Assembly: GCF_003991905.1 (NCBI RefSeq) | Contig: NZ_RSCL01000025.1 | Span: 54,687-118,686 of the forward strand | DNA from: Dulcicalothrix desertica PCC 7102 | Lineage (GTDB): Bacteria > Cyanobacteriota > Cyanobacteriia > Cyanobacteriales > Nostocaceae | Reading direction: 5' to 3' | DNA length: 64,000 nucleotides | Shown: piece by piece, positions 1 to 7,672 of the stretch | How the letters are laid out: each line of letters starts with the position of its first letter | Numbering within the stretch: the stretch's first letter is position 1 | The notes under the pieces: generated by a model | What the model saw: the letters and a program-made list of their open reading frames with translations, nothing else | Told to the model about the DNA's origin: nothing | Databases searched by the model: none | Translations under genes and position numbers: made by a program

Positions 1-73
1 TCTTGCTTACTTGCTTTGGGACTTGGCTGGTTACAGTGTATTACGTGATGTATTGCACTTAATTGGTTACTAA
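1..73 (+). CDS. High-light-inducible protein, C-terminal end (partial)
   Basis: The window opens inside a reading frame (second frame) whose last 23 codons, from LAYLLWDLAGYSVLRD to a TAA stop, are nearly identical to the C-terminus of the Hli protein at 190-399. It is therefore the tail of a second, upstream hli gene in tandem. Hli proteins are single-helix chlorophyll-binding thylakoid proteins that protect the photosystems. The rest of the gene lies outside the window. The call rests on identity with the complete neighbour. Confidence 0.8.
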   Translation, partial: LAYLLWDLAGYSVLRDVLHLIGY

Positions 74-79
74 CTAATC

Positions 80-144
80 AGAAACCGGGTTTCTATGCAA
101 AATATTGTTTTTATTACAAGATATCAACAAGAAACCCGGTTTCT
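80..144. repeat. Paired inverted short repeat (AGAAACCGGGTTTCT family)
   Basis: AGAAACCGGGTTTCT at 80-94 is followed by its reverse complement AGAAACCCGGTTTCT at 130-144, with a 35-base spacer. Each unit is also nearly self-palindromic. The same pair recurs at 9669-9701, 19879-19944 and 23543-23610, and a single copy lies at 14301-14315. The organisation resembles REP/REPIN doublets. It sits between the two hli genes. Confidence 0.8.
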
Positions 145-189
145 CAAGCATATTACTAATTACCTATTACCTAACATCGGATAAATAAA

Positions 190-399
190 ATGGAAACTCG
201 TGAAACTCGTCCATCAAGCGATTTACCAAAAGTAGCTAAAGCTTATAATGAAGTAGACCGTAATGCTTTTATGTTTGGCGCCAATCCTCAAGCCGAACTA
301 TGGAACGGTCGCTTGGCAATGATTGGATTCCTTGCTTATTTACTTTGGGACTTGGCAGGTTACAGCGTCATACGCGATGTATTTAGTTTTCTTGGTTAG
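190..399 (+). CDS. hli: High-light-inducible protein (Hli/Scp, one-helix chlorophyll-binding)
   Basis: This 69-residue protein of the Hli/Scp/ELIP family acts in the thylakoid membrane, where family members bind chlorophyll and carotenoid, quench excess energy and assist photosystem II assembly. The ELWNGRLAMIGF stretch at residues 36-47 contains the ExxNxR chlorophyll-ligand motif (E36, N39, R41), followed by a single membrane helix to about residue 60. The ATG start gives the usual Hli length. A paralogue with a nearly identical C-terminus ends at 73, so this is a tandem pair. A hairpin with a T-run follows at 483-507. Confidence 0.93.
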   Translation: METRETRPSSDLPKVAKAYNEVDRNAFMFGANPQAELWNGRLAMIGFLAYLLWDLAGYSVIRDVFSFLG

Positions 400-408
400 T
401 TTTAATTA

Positions 409-440
409 GTGCTGAGTGCAAAGTGCTGAGTGCTGAGTGA
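409..440. repeat. Short tandem repeat, GTGCTGA units
   Basis: AGTGCTGAGTG-type units are repeated in tandem immediately downstream of hli. Longer arrays of the same heptamer-like unit occur at 5551-5617, 16517-16576 and 26226-26251. They resemble the STRR class of short tandemly repeated sequences known from filamentous cyanobacteria. Confidence 0.7.
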
Positions 441-482
441 ATTCAATAGTATATAACTACTATTGAATAGGTATTATTTCTT

Positions 483-507
483 AACCCTCCAAAGTTTGGG
501 GGGTTTT
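483..507 (+). terminator. Intrinsic terminator after hli
   Basis: AACCCTCC at 483-490 and GGGGGGTT at 498-505 form a GC-rich stem (with one G-T pair) around the loop AAAGTTT, followed by TT. It lies 84 bases after the hli stop codon and reads in the same direction, as expected for a Rho-independent terminator. Confidence 0.7.
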
Positions 508-629
508 GGTGTGTGTAAATACTTATCACAGGGAACTTTAAATATAGATGTCAAATTCAATCTATTGCGTTATATTTTTTCCAGATTACAATCGGTAATA
601 ATGATTGAAGAAAATGCAGGAGTTGACCC

Positions 630-1430
630 TTGAGTAATGCCGGGTTTTCTGGAAAGCCACAAAAACCCTCACCTGATTCTGGTGAAGATATTCCCGCAGC
701 GTTACGCGACGCTTCTGATGTGGCGCCTGGTAAGGGTAAAATACCAGTATTGATATTGGGTGGAGCCGCTGGGTTTGTTGTGCTTGCTGTTATTAGTGGA
801 TTTTTATTCTTTATCACTGCACCAAAAAAATCCACACAAGAAGCTTCGGCACCATCGACTACTGTAAGTCCATCTGTTAATCCTGCTGATGCTCAAGCTC
901 AAGCGAATGGTTCATTATTGGGACATTTGCCGTATGCTGAAGCTCCTGAGTCTGAACTTGCTTCTATTTCTAACGATGGACGCTTCAGGATGCGAAAAGC
1001 TGCTGCACAACAATTTTTAGCGATGCAACAAGCTGCTCGTAGCGCTGGTGTAAATTTAACTGTTATTTCCGCGTTTCGTTCAGTTAAAGAACAAGAACAG
1101 TTATTTTTCGCTGTTGGCGCCCAACGTAACCAAACCCCAGCACAACGTGCGGCACTGTCGGCGCCTCCTAATTATAGTGAGCATCATACTGGTTACGCGA
1201 TTGATATTGGTGATGGGAATGTACCGGCTACAAATTTAAGTGCTAACTTTGAGAAAACTAAGGCTTATGAATGGTTATCACAAAATGCCGCTAAGTTTCG
1301 CTTTGAGTTGTCTTTTCCGAAAGATAATATTCAAGGTGTAAGTTATGAACCTTGGCACTGGCGTTTTGTCGGTGATACTCAAAGTTTGGAAACGTTTTAT
1401 AAGGCGAAAAATTTAAAGCCTCAAAAGTAA
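630..1430 (+). CDS. VanY-type D-Ala-D-Ala / LD-carboxypeptidase (M15B)
   Basis: This 266-residue membrane-anchored peptidase belongs to the zinc M15B family, which trims peptidoglycan stem peptides in the periplasm. A membrane helix lies at about residues 38-63, followed by a low-complexity Ala/Ser/Pro linker to about 100. The catalytic domain shows the SEHHTGYAID motif (about 182-191, the SxHxxGxAxD zinc site) and EPWHW near 239-243, which carries the catalytic Glu and the last zinc His. The start is TTG at 630, chosen because a good AGGAG ribosome site lies 7 bases upstream. Substrate specificity (DD or LD) cannot be read from the sequence. Confidence 0.88.
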   Translation: MSNAGFSGKPQKPSPDSGEDIPAALRDASDVAPGKGKIPVLILGGAAGFVVLAVISGFLFFITAPKKSTQEASAPSTTVSPSVNPADAQAQANGSLLGHLPYAEAPESELASISNDGRFRMRKAAAQQFLAMQQAARSAGVNLTVISAFRSVKEQEQLFFAVGAQRNQTPAQRAALSAPPNYSEHHTGYAIDIGDGNVPATNLSANFEKTKAYEWLSQNAAKFRFELSFPKDNIQGVSYEPWHWRFVGDTQSLETFYKAKNLKPQK

Positions 1431-1445
1431 CTTGTGATACCAGTG

Positions 1446-1466
1446 GCACAGGCATCTTGCCTGTGC
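1446..1466. repeat. GCACAGGCA hairpin repeat
   Basis: GCACAGGCA (1446-1454) and TGCCTGTGC (1458-1466) form a perfect 9-bp stem with a 3-base loop, 16 bases after the VanY stop codon. No T-run follows, so it is a weak terminator candidate. Related sequences built on AGGCATCCTGCCTG occur near 19668-19684 and 7603-7626, so it is better seen as a dispersed hairpin repeat. Confidence 0.6.
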
Positions 1467-1653
1467 AGTGAAGTATTTAATTTGACGAGATAGACACAGA
1501 GTAGAGACACGTTCACGTAGTGTCACGCTCTTAATAATCGTGTCTTTACAGAGATTTGAGCATTGGCTCCGTCTTTGTTGTGTGTGGATTGATACTAGCG
1601 AATATGAAACTGGGAATAATAAAAGCAGTAGCTAGTAATCAAAATTAATTTTC

Positions 1654-4167
1654 ATGGATTTAATTCTAAAACAACAAGCATGTAATCTAAATACCCCACC
1701 GGAGCAACTACGTGCGCTTGCAGCAGAAAGTAAAGAGCTAGCGCGGTTAGTATGTACAAATCCTAATGCAGAACCAAATTTATTACGAGAGTTAGCAAAT
1801 AAGTCTGATTATAAAATACTGTCGGCAATCGCAAGTAATCCTAATACCCCTACTGATATTTTATGGAAGGTAGGTTTGGATTTTCCAGAGGAAGTTTTAA
1901 GTAACCCAGTATTGCCACTCTTACTTTTAGAAAATCCTAATTTAATAGAACAAATTCCAGATAAAACTTTAGAAAGTTTTTTAAAATTAGATGTAGTGCC
2001 AGATTCGTTTATCAAGTGGGTAGTAGATAGAAAAAGGGAAAATAATTTGCCCCTTGCAGTCGCGATGAATCCAAAAGCTTCTAAAGAAATATTAGATATA
2101 TTAATCAATAATCAAAATATAACATATGAATGTTTCCGCACATATAAAAATGTTATCGATTCAGCTAAACTACATATTAATTGGTCTGGTGAAATAGATG
2201 CAGATTGGAATGAAGCAGCTTTCGTTATAATGCAAAATACATTTTTTTTTCGTATTAGTATAGATTTAGCAGCATATTATGTAGGTTTAATCCCAGAATC
2301 ATTAATTATTAAAGTCAGTCGTTATATATTGGTTAGTTTAGCTAATAACCGAAATACTCCTATACATATTTTAGAGAAAATAGGAGAACATCTATTTTTA
2401 GAATCAAATGATAACACTATTGATAAGTCTATACTAATTGCGCTTGCAGAAAATCCAAACACCCCCTTAAATTTGTTAGAAAAACTCCTTGGAGAAGTTG
2501 ATACAATGTGTTCTCAAGCAGTTCGTGAAAAACTTATTTCAAATTCCAATATCCCCCTAAATATTCTACAGAAGTTTCACTCTGATAATATAGCTATTAA
2601 AACTCTTAACACTTCATCAGAAATACTACGAAAATTAGCTAAGAGCAAATGGATACATATTCGTAGAGGTGTTGCATATCATCCAAACACACCAATAGAT
2701 GTATTGAGCGAACTAGCTGAAGAATTTGACGAAATACTTTATCTTGCTTTGGCTGTTAATGATAATACTAATGCTGATATACTTCATAAAATAATACAAA
2801 ATTATACAGAACGAAATAATAGATATTTTAATATTATTGAGGCAGTTATGTGCAATCCTAATACAAGCGAGCAAACTTTAAAATTAATATTAAAAGATAA
2901 TCAAAATTATTATTTAGTAAAATTAATCTCTCATCACCCTAACGTCACAGAAAATATTCTTGAAGAATTAGCTAACATCAAATCTGATGGAGTTCTTATA
3001 ACATTAGCAGCTAGTCAAAAAACACCTGCATCAATTTTAACTAAACTTGCAACAATAGAAAATAATGCTATTCGTATGTCTCTAGCTGGAAATCCAAGTA
3101 CTCCGAAAGAAGTTTTATTAAAACTTGAAGCATATAAAAGTAAAATATTTTATAAAAATTCAATCAAAAATCATACCAAACAGCTATTAAAGGCAGTCAA
3201 TCATCAAATTCGCACGGATAAAATTGCTTCTAATGCAGGTTTCGGTTTTGTCTCAAAAGAAGAAAATCCTGAAGTTTTAATAAAATTAGCGCAGCATACG
3301 GATATTTCTATTAAGCAAAAAGCAATTACAAATTTGTATGAATTTATTCTCGTTAATCCTAATGTTTCTACGCAAGTGCTAGAACAAGCTGCTAAAATTC
3401 CATACCTTGCTTTAGAATCTGCTATAATCCGTCATCCAAATACATCTGTTGAGATATTGGAGCGATTTGCAAAACACCGTCAAGCTAATATCCGCTTATT
3501 AATTATTAAAAATTATAAAACTCCTATCAGTATTATAAAAATTTTTTTAGAAGATAAGGATAAACTTGTCAGAGAGTCAGCTTTAGCTGTTCATCAGCAA
3601 TCTTTGTCAGAAGAGAAAGATATTTATTTCGTTGAGCAATTACAAATTGTTCAGAATGTTAATACAATGTCTAACATTCTTGATGAAATTGCCACTAGTA
3701 AATGGTTAATTATTAGAGAACGTGTTGCGCTTCACCCTAATACTTCTATAGATACTTTAACAAAACTGGCTGAAGACAAAGCAAGACATGTACAGCTCGC
3801 AGTTACACAAAATCTTAATGCTTCTGATGAAATTCTTGAAAAACTTGCTCATCGACACAAATGGAATACCGATGTTCGCATAGCAGCCGTAAAAAATCTT
3901 ATTTCAAGAGGTTCTAAGAGAGCAAGTAAATTTATTGGTCAGTATATAAAAGATTCTCCGTTTAGTTTGAGTCGCGTGTTTGCTTTGCTACATGCACTGG
4001 CGCCTACTCATTTGCTTATCAAAAATTATCGTTCTAGCTATTGGTTAGAAAGATATGCGATAGCTCAAAATCCGAACACTCCTGATTATATACGTGAATT
4101 TCTTACACAAGATGCTAATCGTATTGTTCGTGCTGCTGCAAAAGCAAATATAATGAAAATGCTTTAG
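1654..4167 (+). CDS. Variant leucine-rich-repeat (LRV/HEAT-like) solenoid protein
   Basis: This 837-residue protein is made almost wholly of degenerate repeats with the consensus NPNTPxxIL-xx-LA, about 23-30 residues apart, for example ENPNTPLNLLEKL, YHPNTPIDVLSELA, RHPNTSVEILERFA and QNPNTPDYIREFL. This matches the variant leucine-rich-repeat family, a stack of helices that usually serves as a protein-binding scaffold. There is no signal peptide, membrane helix or enzymatic motif. The gene is AT-rich and lacks GGCGCC except near its 3' end (about 4000), which could indicate transfer or simply repeat-driven composition. Its function is unknown. It is transcribed alone, converging on the dnaJ-like gene. 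Confidence 0.8.
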   Translation: MDLILKQQACNLNTPPEQLRALAAESKELARLVCTNPNAEPNLLRELANKSDYKILSAIASNPNTPTDILWKVGLDFPEEVLSNPVLPLLLLENPNLIEQIPDKTLESFLKLDVVPDSFIKWVVDRKRENNLPLAVAMNPKASKEILDILINNQNITYECFRTYKNVIDSAKLHINWSGEIDADWNEAAFVIMQNTFFFRISIDLAAYYVGLIPESLIIKVSRYILVSLANNRNTPIHILEKIGEHLFLESNDNTIDKSILIALAENPNTPLNLLEKLLGEVDTMCSQAVREKLISNSNIPLNILQKFHSDNIAIKTLNTSSEILRKLAKSKWIHIRRGVAYHPNTPIDVLSELAEEFDEILYLALAVNDNTNADILHKIIQNYTERNNRYFNIIEAVMCNPNTSEQTLKLILKDNQNYYLVKLISHHPNVTENILEELANIKSDGVLITLAASQKTPASILTKLATIENNAIRMSLAGNPSTPKEVLLKLEAYKSKIFYKNSIKNHTKQLLKAVNHQIRTDKIASNAGFGFVSKEENPEVLIKLAQHTDISIKQKAITNLYEFILVNPNVSTQVLEQAAKIPYLALESAIIRHPNTSVEILERFAKHRQANIRLLIIKNYKTPISIIKIFLEDKDKLVRESALAVHQQSLSEEKDIYFVEQLQIVQNVNTMSNILDEIATSKWLIIRERVALHPNTSIDTLTKLAEDKARHVQLAVTQNLNASDEILEKLAHRHKWNTDVRIAAVKNLISRGSKRASKFIGQYIKDSPFSLSRVFALLHALAPTHLLIKNYRSSYWLERYAIAQNPNTPDYIREFLTQDANRIVRAAAKANIMKML

Positions 4168-4200
4168 AACTCTTACTTGTAAACAAAGTCAAAATCTTAG

Positions 4201-4290
4201 AGATGCTTCGTGCCTCAGCATGACAGTCTTAGAGATGCTTCGTGCCTCGGCATGACACAGAAGAGAGATGCTTCGTGCCTCAGCATGACA
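4201..4290. repeat. Three direct copies of a 25-bp dispersed repeat
   Basis: The unit AGATGCTTCGTGCCTCAGCA followed by TGACA is present at 4201-4225, 4233-4257 and 4266-4290 with near identity, spaced 32-33 bases apart. Inverted or diverged forms occur at 16577-16650 and inside the small element at 34025-34164. It is a dispersed, non-coding cyanobacterial repeat. Confidence 0.8.
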
Positions 4291-4296
4291 GGAGAA

Positions 4297-4345
4297 TAAC
4301 GGATATAACGAGTAAACCATCCGTTACATCCGTTCTATCCGTTGC
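4297..4345. repeat. AACGGAT / ATCCGTT inverted repeat
   Basis: AACGGATATAACG (4298-4310) faces CCGTTACATCCGTTCTATCC (from 4320), ending just at the 3' end of the dnaJ-like gene. It belongs to the same family as 13467-13564 and 15891-15994, in which ATCCGTTACATCCGTT units form long hairpins between convergent genes. Confidence 0.7.
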
Positions 4346-5350
4346 CTACAACCTTATATTATTCAAGTTACTGCGTGGGTTATACGAACGAATTGCGCGT
4401 AGCTTTTCGTATAATTCGCGTTCTTGCTGACTCAAATCTTTAGGAGCAACAATCATAATTTTTACGAGTAAATCACCACGTCCACCTTTTCCTGATACCC
4501 AACCTTTACCACGCAAACGCAGTGACTGCCCAGAACGTATTCCTGCTGGTACGTTTACTTTTGCTGTAGTTCCGTCAGGTGTTGGAACGTCGATAGATGC
4601 TCCTAATACTGCTTCATCTGGTGCTATTGGGACTTCGCATACTAAGTTATCGCCGTCTAGCTGGAAAAAGGAGTGTGGTTGAATTTGGACTTTTAGGTAT
4701 AAATCACCACGTTGTTTAGTTTGTGGGTTGGTTGGCCCTTTTCCACGTACACGTAATCTACTTCCTGTTTTGGCGCCTGCGGGAATGCGAACGTTAATAA
4801 TATCGTTAGCAACTTGAAGTCTTTTTTCAACTCCGTTATATGCTTCGCCCAAAGATAACGAAATCATTGCTTCGCTATCTTGAGTGCCACTACCCCCAGC
4901 ATAATCTTGCTGAAAGCCAAAACCATCATACCCACTTGGGGCACCTGTGGAAGTTCGATACGAATAACTTTGACTGCGGGCACCTCCGGGACCTCCAAAG
5001 CGACCTAATAATTCATTTATAAAGTCTTCAAAGCTGCCGTACTGCCCGAAGTCGAAGCCGTTCATGTCAACGCCAACACCACCAGCACCAGCGCCTCCAG
5101 GGAAACCTTGTCCTGCTTGTTTCCAGTACTGACCAAATTGGTCGTACTTTTTACGCTTGTCTGGGTCGGATAATACTTCGTATGCTTCGTTGACTTCTTT
5201 GAATTTTGCCTCGGCTTGTTTATTTCCCTGGTTTACGTCAGGGTGATATTTACGTGCGAGTTTACGGAATGCTTGTTTAATTTCTTCTTGGCTAGCAGTT
5301 TTGTTAACTCCCAAGAGTGAATAATAATCTTTAAAATCGGTTGCAGCCAT
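4346..5350 (-). CDS. dnaJ: DnaJ/CbpA-type J-domain co-chaperone
   Basis: This 334-residue class B (zinc-finger-less) J protein stimulates DnaK ATPase and delivers unfolded clients in the cytosol. The J domain is at residues 6-72 with the HPD motif at 36-38. A Gly/Phe-rich linker (about 78-160) is followed by the two C-terminal beta-barrel client-binding domains (about 160-310, with [19 protein letters not shown] and [19 protein letters not shown]). There are no CxxCxGxG zinc repeats. The start is the ATG at 5350, preceded by AGGAGGC. Filamentous cyanobacteria carry several dnaJ paralogues, so the paralogue number is not assigned. Confidence 0.92.
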   Translation of the reverse strand: MAATDFKDYYSLLGVNKTASQEEIKQAFRKLARKYHPDVNQGNKQAEAKFKEVNEAYEVLSDPDKRKKYDQFGQYWKQAGQGFPGGAGAGGVGVDMNGFDFGQYGSFEDFINELLGRFGGPGGARSQSYSYRTSTGAPSGYDGFGFQQDYAGGSGTQDSEAMISLSLGEAYNGVEKRLQVANDIINVRIPAGAKTGSRLRVRGKGPTNPQTKQRGDLYLKVQIQPHSFFQLDGDNLVCEVPIAPDEAVLGASIDVPTPDGTTAKVNVPAGIRSGQSLRLRGKGWVSGKGGRGDLLVKIMIVAPKDLSQQERELYEKLRAIRSYNPRSNLNNIRL

Positions 5351-5550
5351 TCAGCAGCCTCCTGTAGAAATTACTGATAATAGGTTTTTAGTTTATACCT
5401 TGTTCCTAAATTTAGGATGCAAGGTGTTAGATATTGTTTAGAGATATATGGCGAGAGAAAAATACTCTAATTTATAACTTAACAAATAATTTAACAGGAC
5501 TAAGTGCGGTTCTTGCTCAATGTCAAAGGGCAATTTCCGAACTCATAATC

Positions 5551-5617
5551 AGTGCTGAGTGCTGAGTGCTGAGTAAGTAAGAAGTAACAACTCAGCACTC
5601 AGCACTTTCTACTCAGC
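5551..5617. repeat. GTGCTGA tandem array with inverted half
   Basis: AGTGCTGAGTGCTGAGTGCT-type repeats (5551-5572) are followed at 5591-5617 by the reverse complement (CTCAGCACTCAGCAC). The region can fold into one hairpin between the dnaJ-like and glgC genes. It lies directly at the 3' end of glgC. Confidence 0.75.
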
Positions 5618-5618
5618 A

Positions 5619-6908
5619 CTAGATAATGGTTCCGTCTGGAATGATGGCGCCTTTGAGTACTACTACGATACCGCTTCTAATGTAAAACCCTTGAGCTTCA
5701 CGGTTAGCTTCTTGAACGTTATCTTTGTTGATAATTCGGACATCATGACCAATATGTGCGTTTTTGTCGATGATGGCACGACGAATTATTGTTTCTGCTC
5801 CAATTCCTACGGGAATATTTCCTTCATCTCGAATACCCTTTCTATCTACGGAGGTTTGGTAGAAGTCGGCGCCCATTAATAACGAGTCTTCAATAATGCA
5901 TCCAGAATCTACGCGCGCACGTACACCAAGCACCGAATGTTCGATTCGACAATTTTTGAGGATACATCCTTCCCCAATTATCGATTGGGTTATTTGACAA
6001 TCTAATAATTTACTTGGAGGTAAGTAACGAGCGCGGGTGTATATGGGAGCTTGTTCGTCGTAGAAACTAAATGGAGGCAGTGGCTGTTGTGTCAGCGCTA
6101 AGTTCGCGTGATAGAAAGACTCTATTGTTCCAATGTCTTCCCAGTAACCGTTAAACAAATACGCCTGTACGTTATGGTCTTTTGCTGCATCTGGAATAAT
6201 CTCTTTACCAAAATCTGTTCGTTCTAAAGATTCCTTGAGTAACTTGATCAAAACCTCTTTCTTGAATACGTAAATCCCCATTGAGGCAATATACGGTTGA
6301 AGCTTGGCTTGCTGCTCACTTAATCCCAGTACGCTAGTATCAACTTGCATCTGTTTAAGAGCATCACCTTTTGGCTTTTCGCTAAAGTCAATTACCCTAC
6401 CTGAGTCATTAATTTTCATTAACCCAAAGTCTGACGCGCGTCGCTCATCCATTGGTATTACCGACAGTGTAATGTCAGCATTTGTTTGACGATGACGTTC
6501 TATAAATAATCGGTAGTCCATCCGGTAAAGGTGGTCACCCGATAAAATTAGGAATTCCGAAACATTCCATTCCTCTAATAACCAAAGGTATTGACGTACT
6601 GCATCTGCTGTTCCTTGGAACCAACTAGGGTTTTCGGGTGTTTGCTGTGCTGCTAACACCTCCACAAAACCCTCACTAAAACCCGCAAAACTGTACGCAC
6701 GAGCAATATGGCGGTTTAAAGAGGCTGAGTTAAACTGCGTCAGGACGTATATCTTATATATTTCCGAATTTATACAGTTACTTACAGGGATATCTATTAA
6801 ACGGTATTTACCTGCCACAGGCACTGCCGGTTTCGCACGTAACTTCGTTAATGGGTAGAGGCGGGTTCCTGCACCGCCGCCGAGAATTATTGATAATACT
6901 TTTTTCAC
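5619..6908 (-). CDS. glgC: Glucose-1-phosphate adenylyltransferase (ADP-glucose pyrophosphorylase)
   Basis: This 429-residue enzyme makes ADP-glucose from glucose-1-phosphate and ATP, the committed step of glycogen synthesis in the cytosol. The N-terminal nucleotidyltransferase domain shows [20 protein letters not shown] (residues 10-29), the [11 protein letters not shown] catalytic loop and the FSEKPKG substrate site. The C-terminal left-handed beta-helix hexapeptide region starts at about residue 300. It ends in the conserved [14 protein letters not shown], as plant and cyanobacterial small-subunit types do. The length matches the cyanobacterial family. It is likely monocistronic and regulated by 3-phosphoglycerate and phosphate, as known for the family. 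Confidence 0.97.
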   Translation of the reverse strand: MKKVLSIILGGGAGTRLYPLTKLRAKPAVPVAGKYRLIDIPVSNCINSEIYKIYVLTQFNSASLNRHIARAYSFAGFSEGFVEVLAAQQTPENPSWFQGTADAVRQYLWLLEEWNVSEFLILSGDHLYRMDYRLFIERHRQTNADITLSVIPMDERRASDFGLMKINDSGRVIDFSEKPKGDALKQMQVDTSVLGLSEQQAKLQPYIASMGIYVFKKEVLIKLLKESLERTDFGKEIIPDAAKDHNVQAYLFNGYWEDIGTIESFYHANLALTQQPLPPFSFYDEQAPIYTRARYLPPSKLLDCQITQSIIGEGCILKNCRIEHSVLGVRARVDSGCIIEDSLLMGADFYQTSVDRKGIRDEGNIPVGIGAETIIRRAIIDKNAHIGHDVRIINKDNVQEANREAQGFYIRSGIVVVLKGAIIPDGTII

Positions 6909-7106
6909 TCTGGTTTCTCCCGACTGCCGTTCATCTCCACCTTCAGTTTATGACTCTCTGTTACTACTGATAAGGGGGTTACAAAATTCTATTGAGTTTA
7001 TTTATAAACAATATTTTATTTTTTATAAAAGTTTTACTTTGATTATTATTATCTTATGTATAAATATTTACCTTGCTTTAGTGTTCACATTACCAGGTGT
7101 CACTCT

Positions 7107-7150
7107 TGTACGTAGGTTGGGTCGAGGAACGGAACCCAACCTACGTACAA
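7107..7150. repeat. 17-bp perfect-stem hairpin (GTAGGTTGGGT family)
   Basis: In the 333-base gap between glgC and the prodomain-like gene, TTGTACGTAGGTTGGGT (7107-7123) is matched by its exact reverse complement at 7134-7150 around a 10-base loop. Diverged copies of the same GTAGGTTGGGT...ACCCAACCTAC element lie at 10620-10645, 11594-11622 and 15537-15565. The rest of this gap is AT-rich with no recognisable gene. Confidence 0.75.
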
Positions 7151-7241
7151 TATTATATTTTCAGAGAAAAATAATTACTTAACTATGACTAAAAAATAAT
7201 AACAGTATTAATAAGTAATAACACTGCCAAAATCTAAGTAA

Positions 7242-7520
7242 CTAATTTCCAACTTTCATCAAGCGCAGTTTTTGCGATAGCTTAATAGACTTCACCCAAG
7301 GTTGGTGTGACAGTTCAGAAACTGTACCAGATGAAACGGTGGCAGTATAAATATCTTTGTTGCTAGCTACATCTTTAATTCCTAAGCTTTCTAAAAATGT
7401 AATAGCAGGCGCCTCAAGTGGCTGATTGGTATGAATAAATACTATTAGGCTGGGTTGTTCTGAGGTATCTACTTCGTCAATAGCCATTGCTAAAGCAGCA
7501 TCAATTTTCTTGTAGTTCAT
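7242..7520 (-). CDS. Stand-alone subtilisin-prodomain-like (I9-like) protein
   Basis: This 92-residue soluble protein has no signal peptide. Residues 23-88 align by eye with the N-terminal propeptide region (about 46-108) of the subtilisin-like protease encoded just upstream. Both contain a VF(I/V) strand, ESLGI or EPYGV in the middle, and a closing IKxSxKxxLM segment (IKLSQKLRLM here, IKPSRKMKLLM in the protease). Such propeptides fold as small ferredoxin-like domains that chaperone and inhibit the protease. The likely role is an inhibitor or trans-acting chaperone of the neighbouring protease; this is inference. The gene follows the protease by 153 bases on the same strand. Confidence 0.6.
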   Translation of the reverse strand: MNYKKIDAALAMAIDEVDTSEQPSLIVFIHTNQPLEAPAITFLESLGIKDVASNKDIYTATVSSGTVSELSHQPWVKSIKLSQKLRLMKVGN

Positions 7521-7630
7521 ATGTTTGTATTTAAAATCAATACACTATTAAACTAACAAGATTTATTTAGTATGCGTAACTATCTTAAGAGATAATGTGA
7601 ATTGGGACAGGCAGGGATGCCTGTTCCACA

Positions 7631-7660
7631 AGAGGTTACAAGAGGTTACAAGAGGTTACA
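7631..7660. repeat. Tandem 10-mer AGAGGTTACA x3
   Basis: AGAGGTTACA is repeated exactly three times between the protease gene and the prodomain-like gene. Just before it (7603-7630) lies a dispersed CAGGCAGGGATGCCTG-type hairpin repeat. Confidence 0.85.
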
Positions 7661-7672
7661 ATATTTGAAGGG

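Noticed and set aside
4201-4290. Three regularly spaced 25-bp repeats as a possible CRISPR array
   Set aside because: Spacers are only 7-8 bases and no cas genes are near; the unit is a known type of dispersed repeat.
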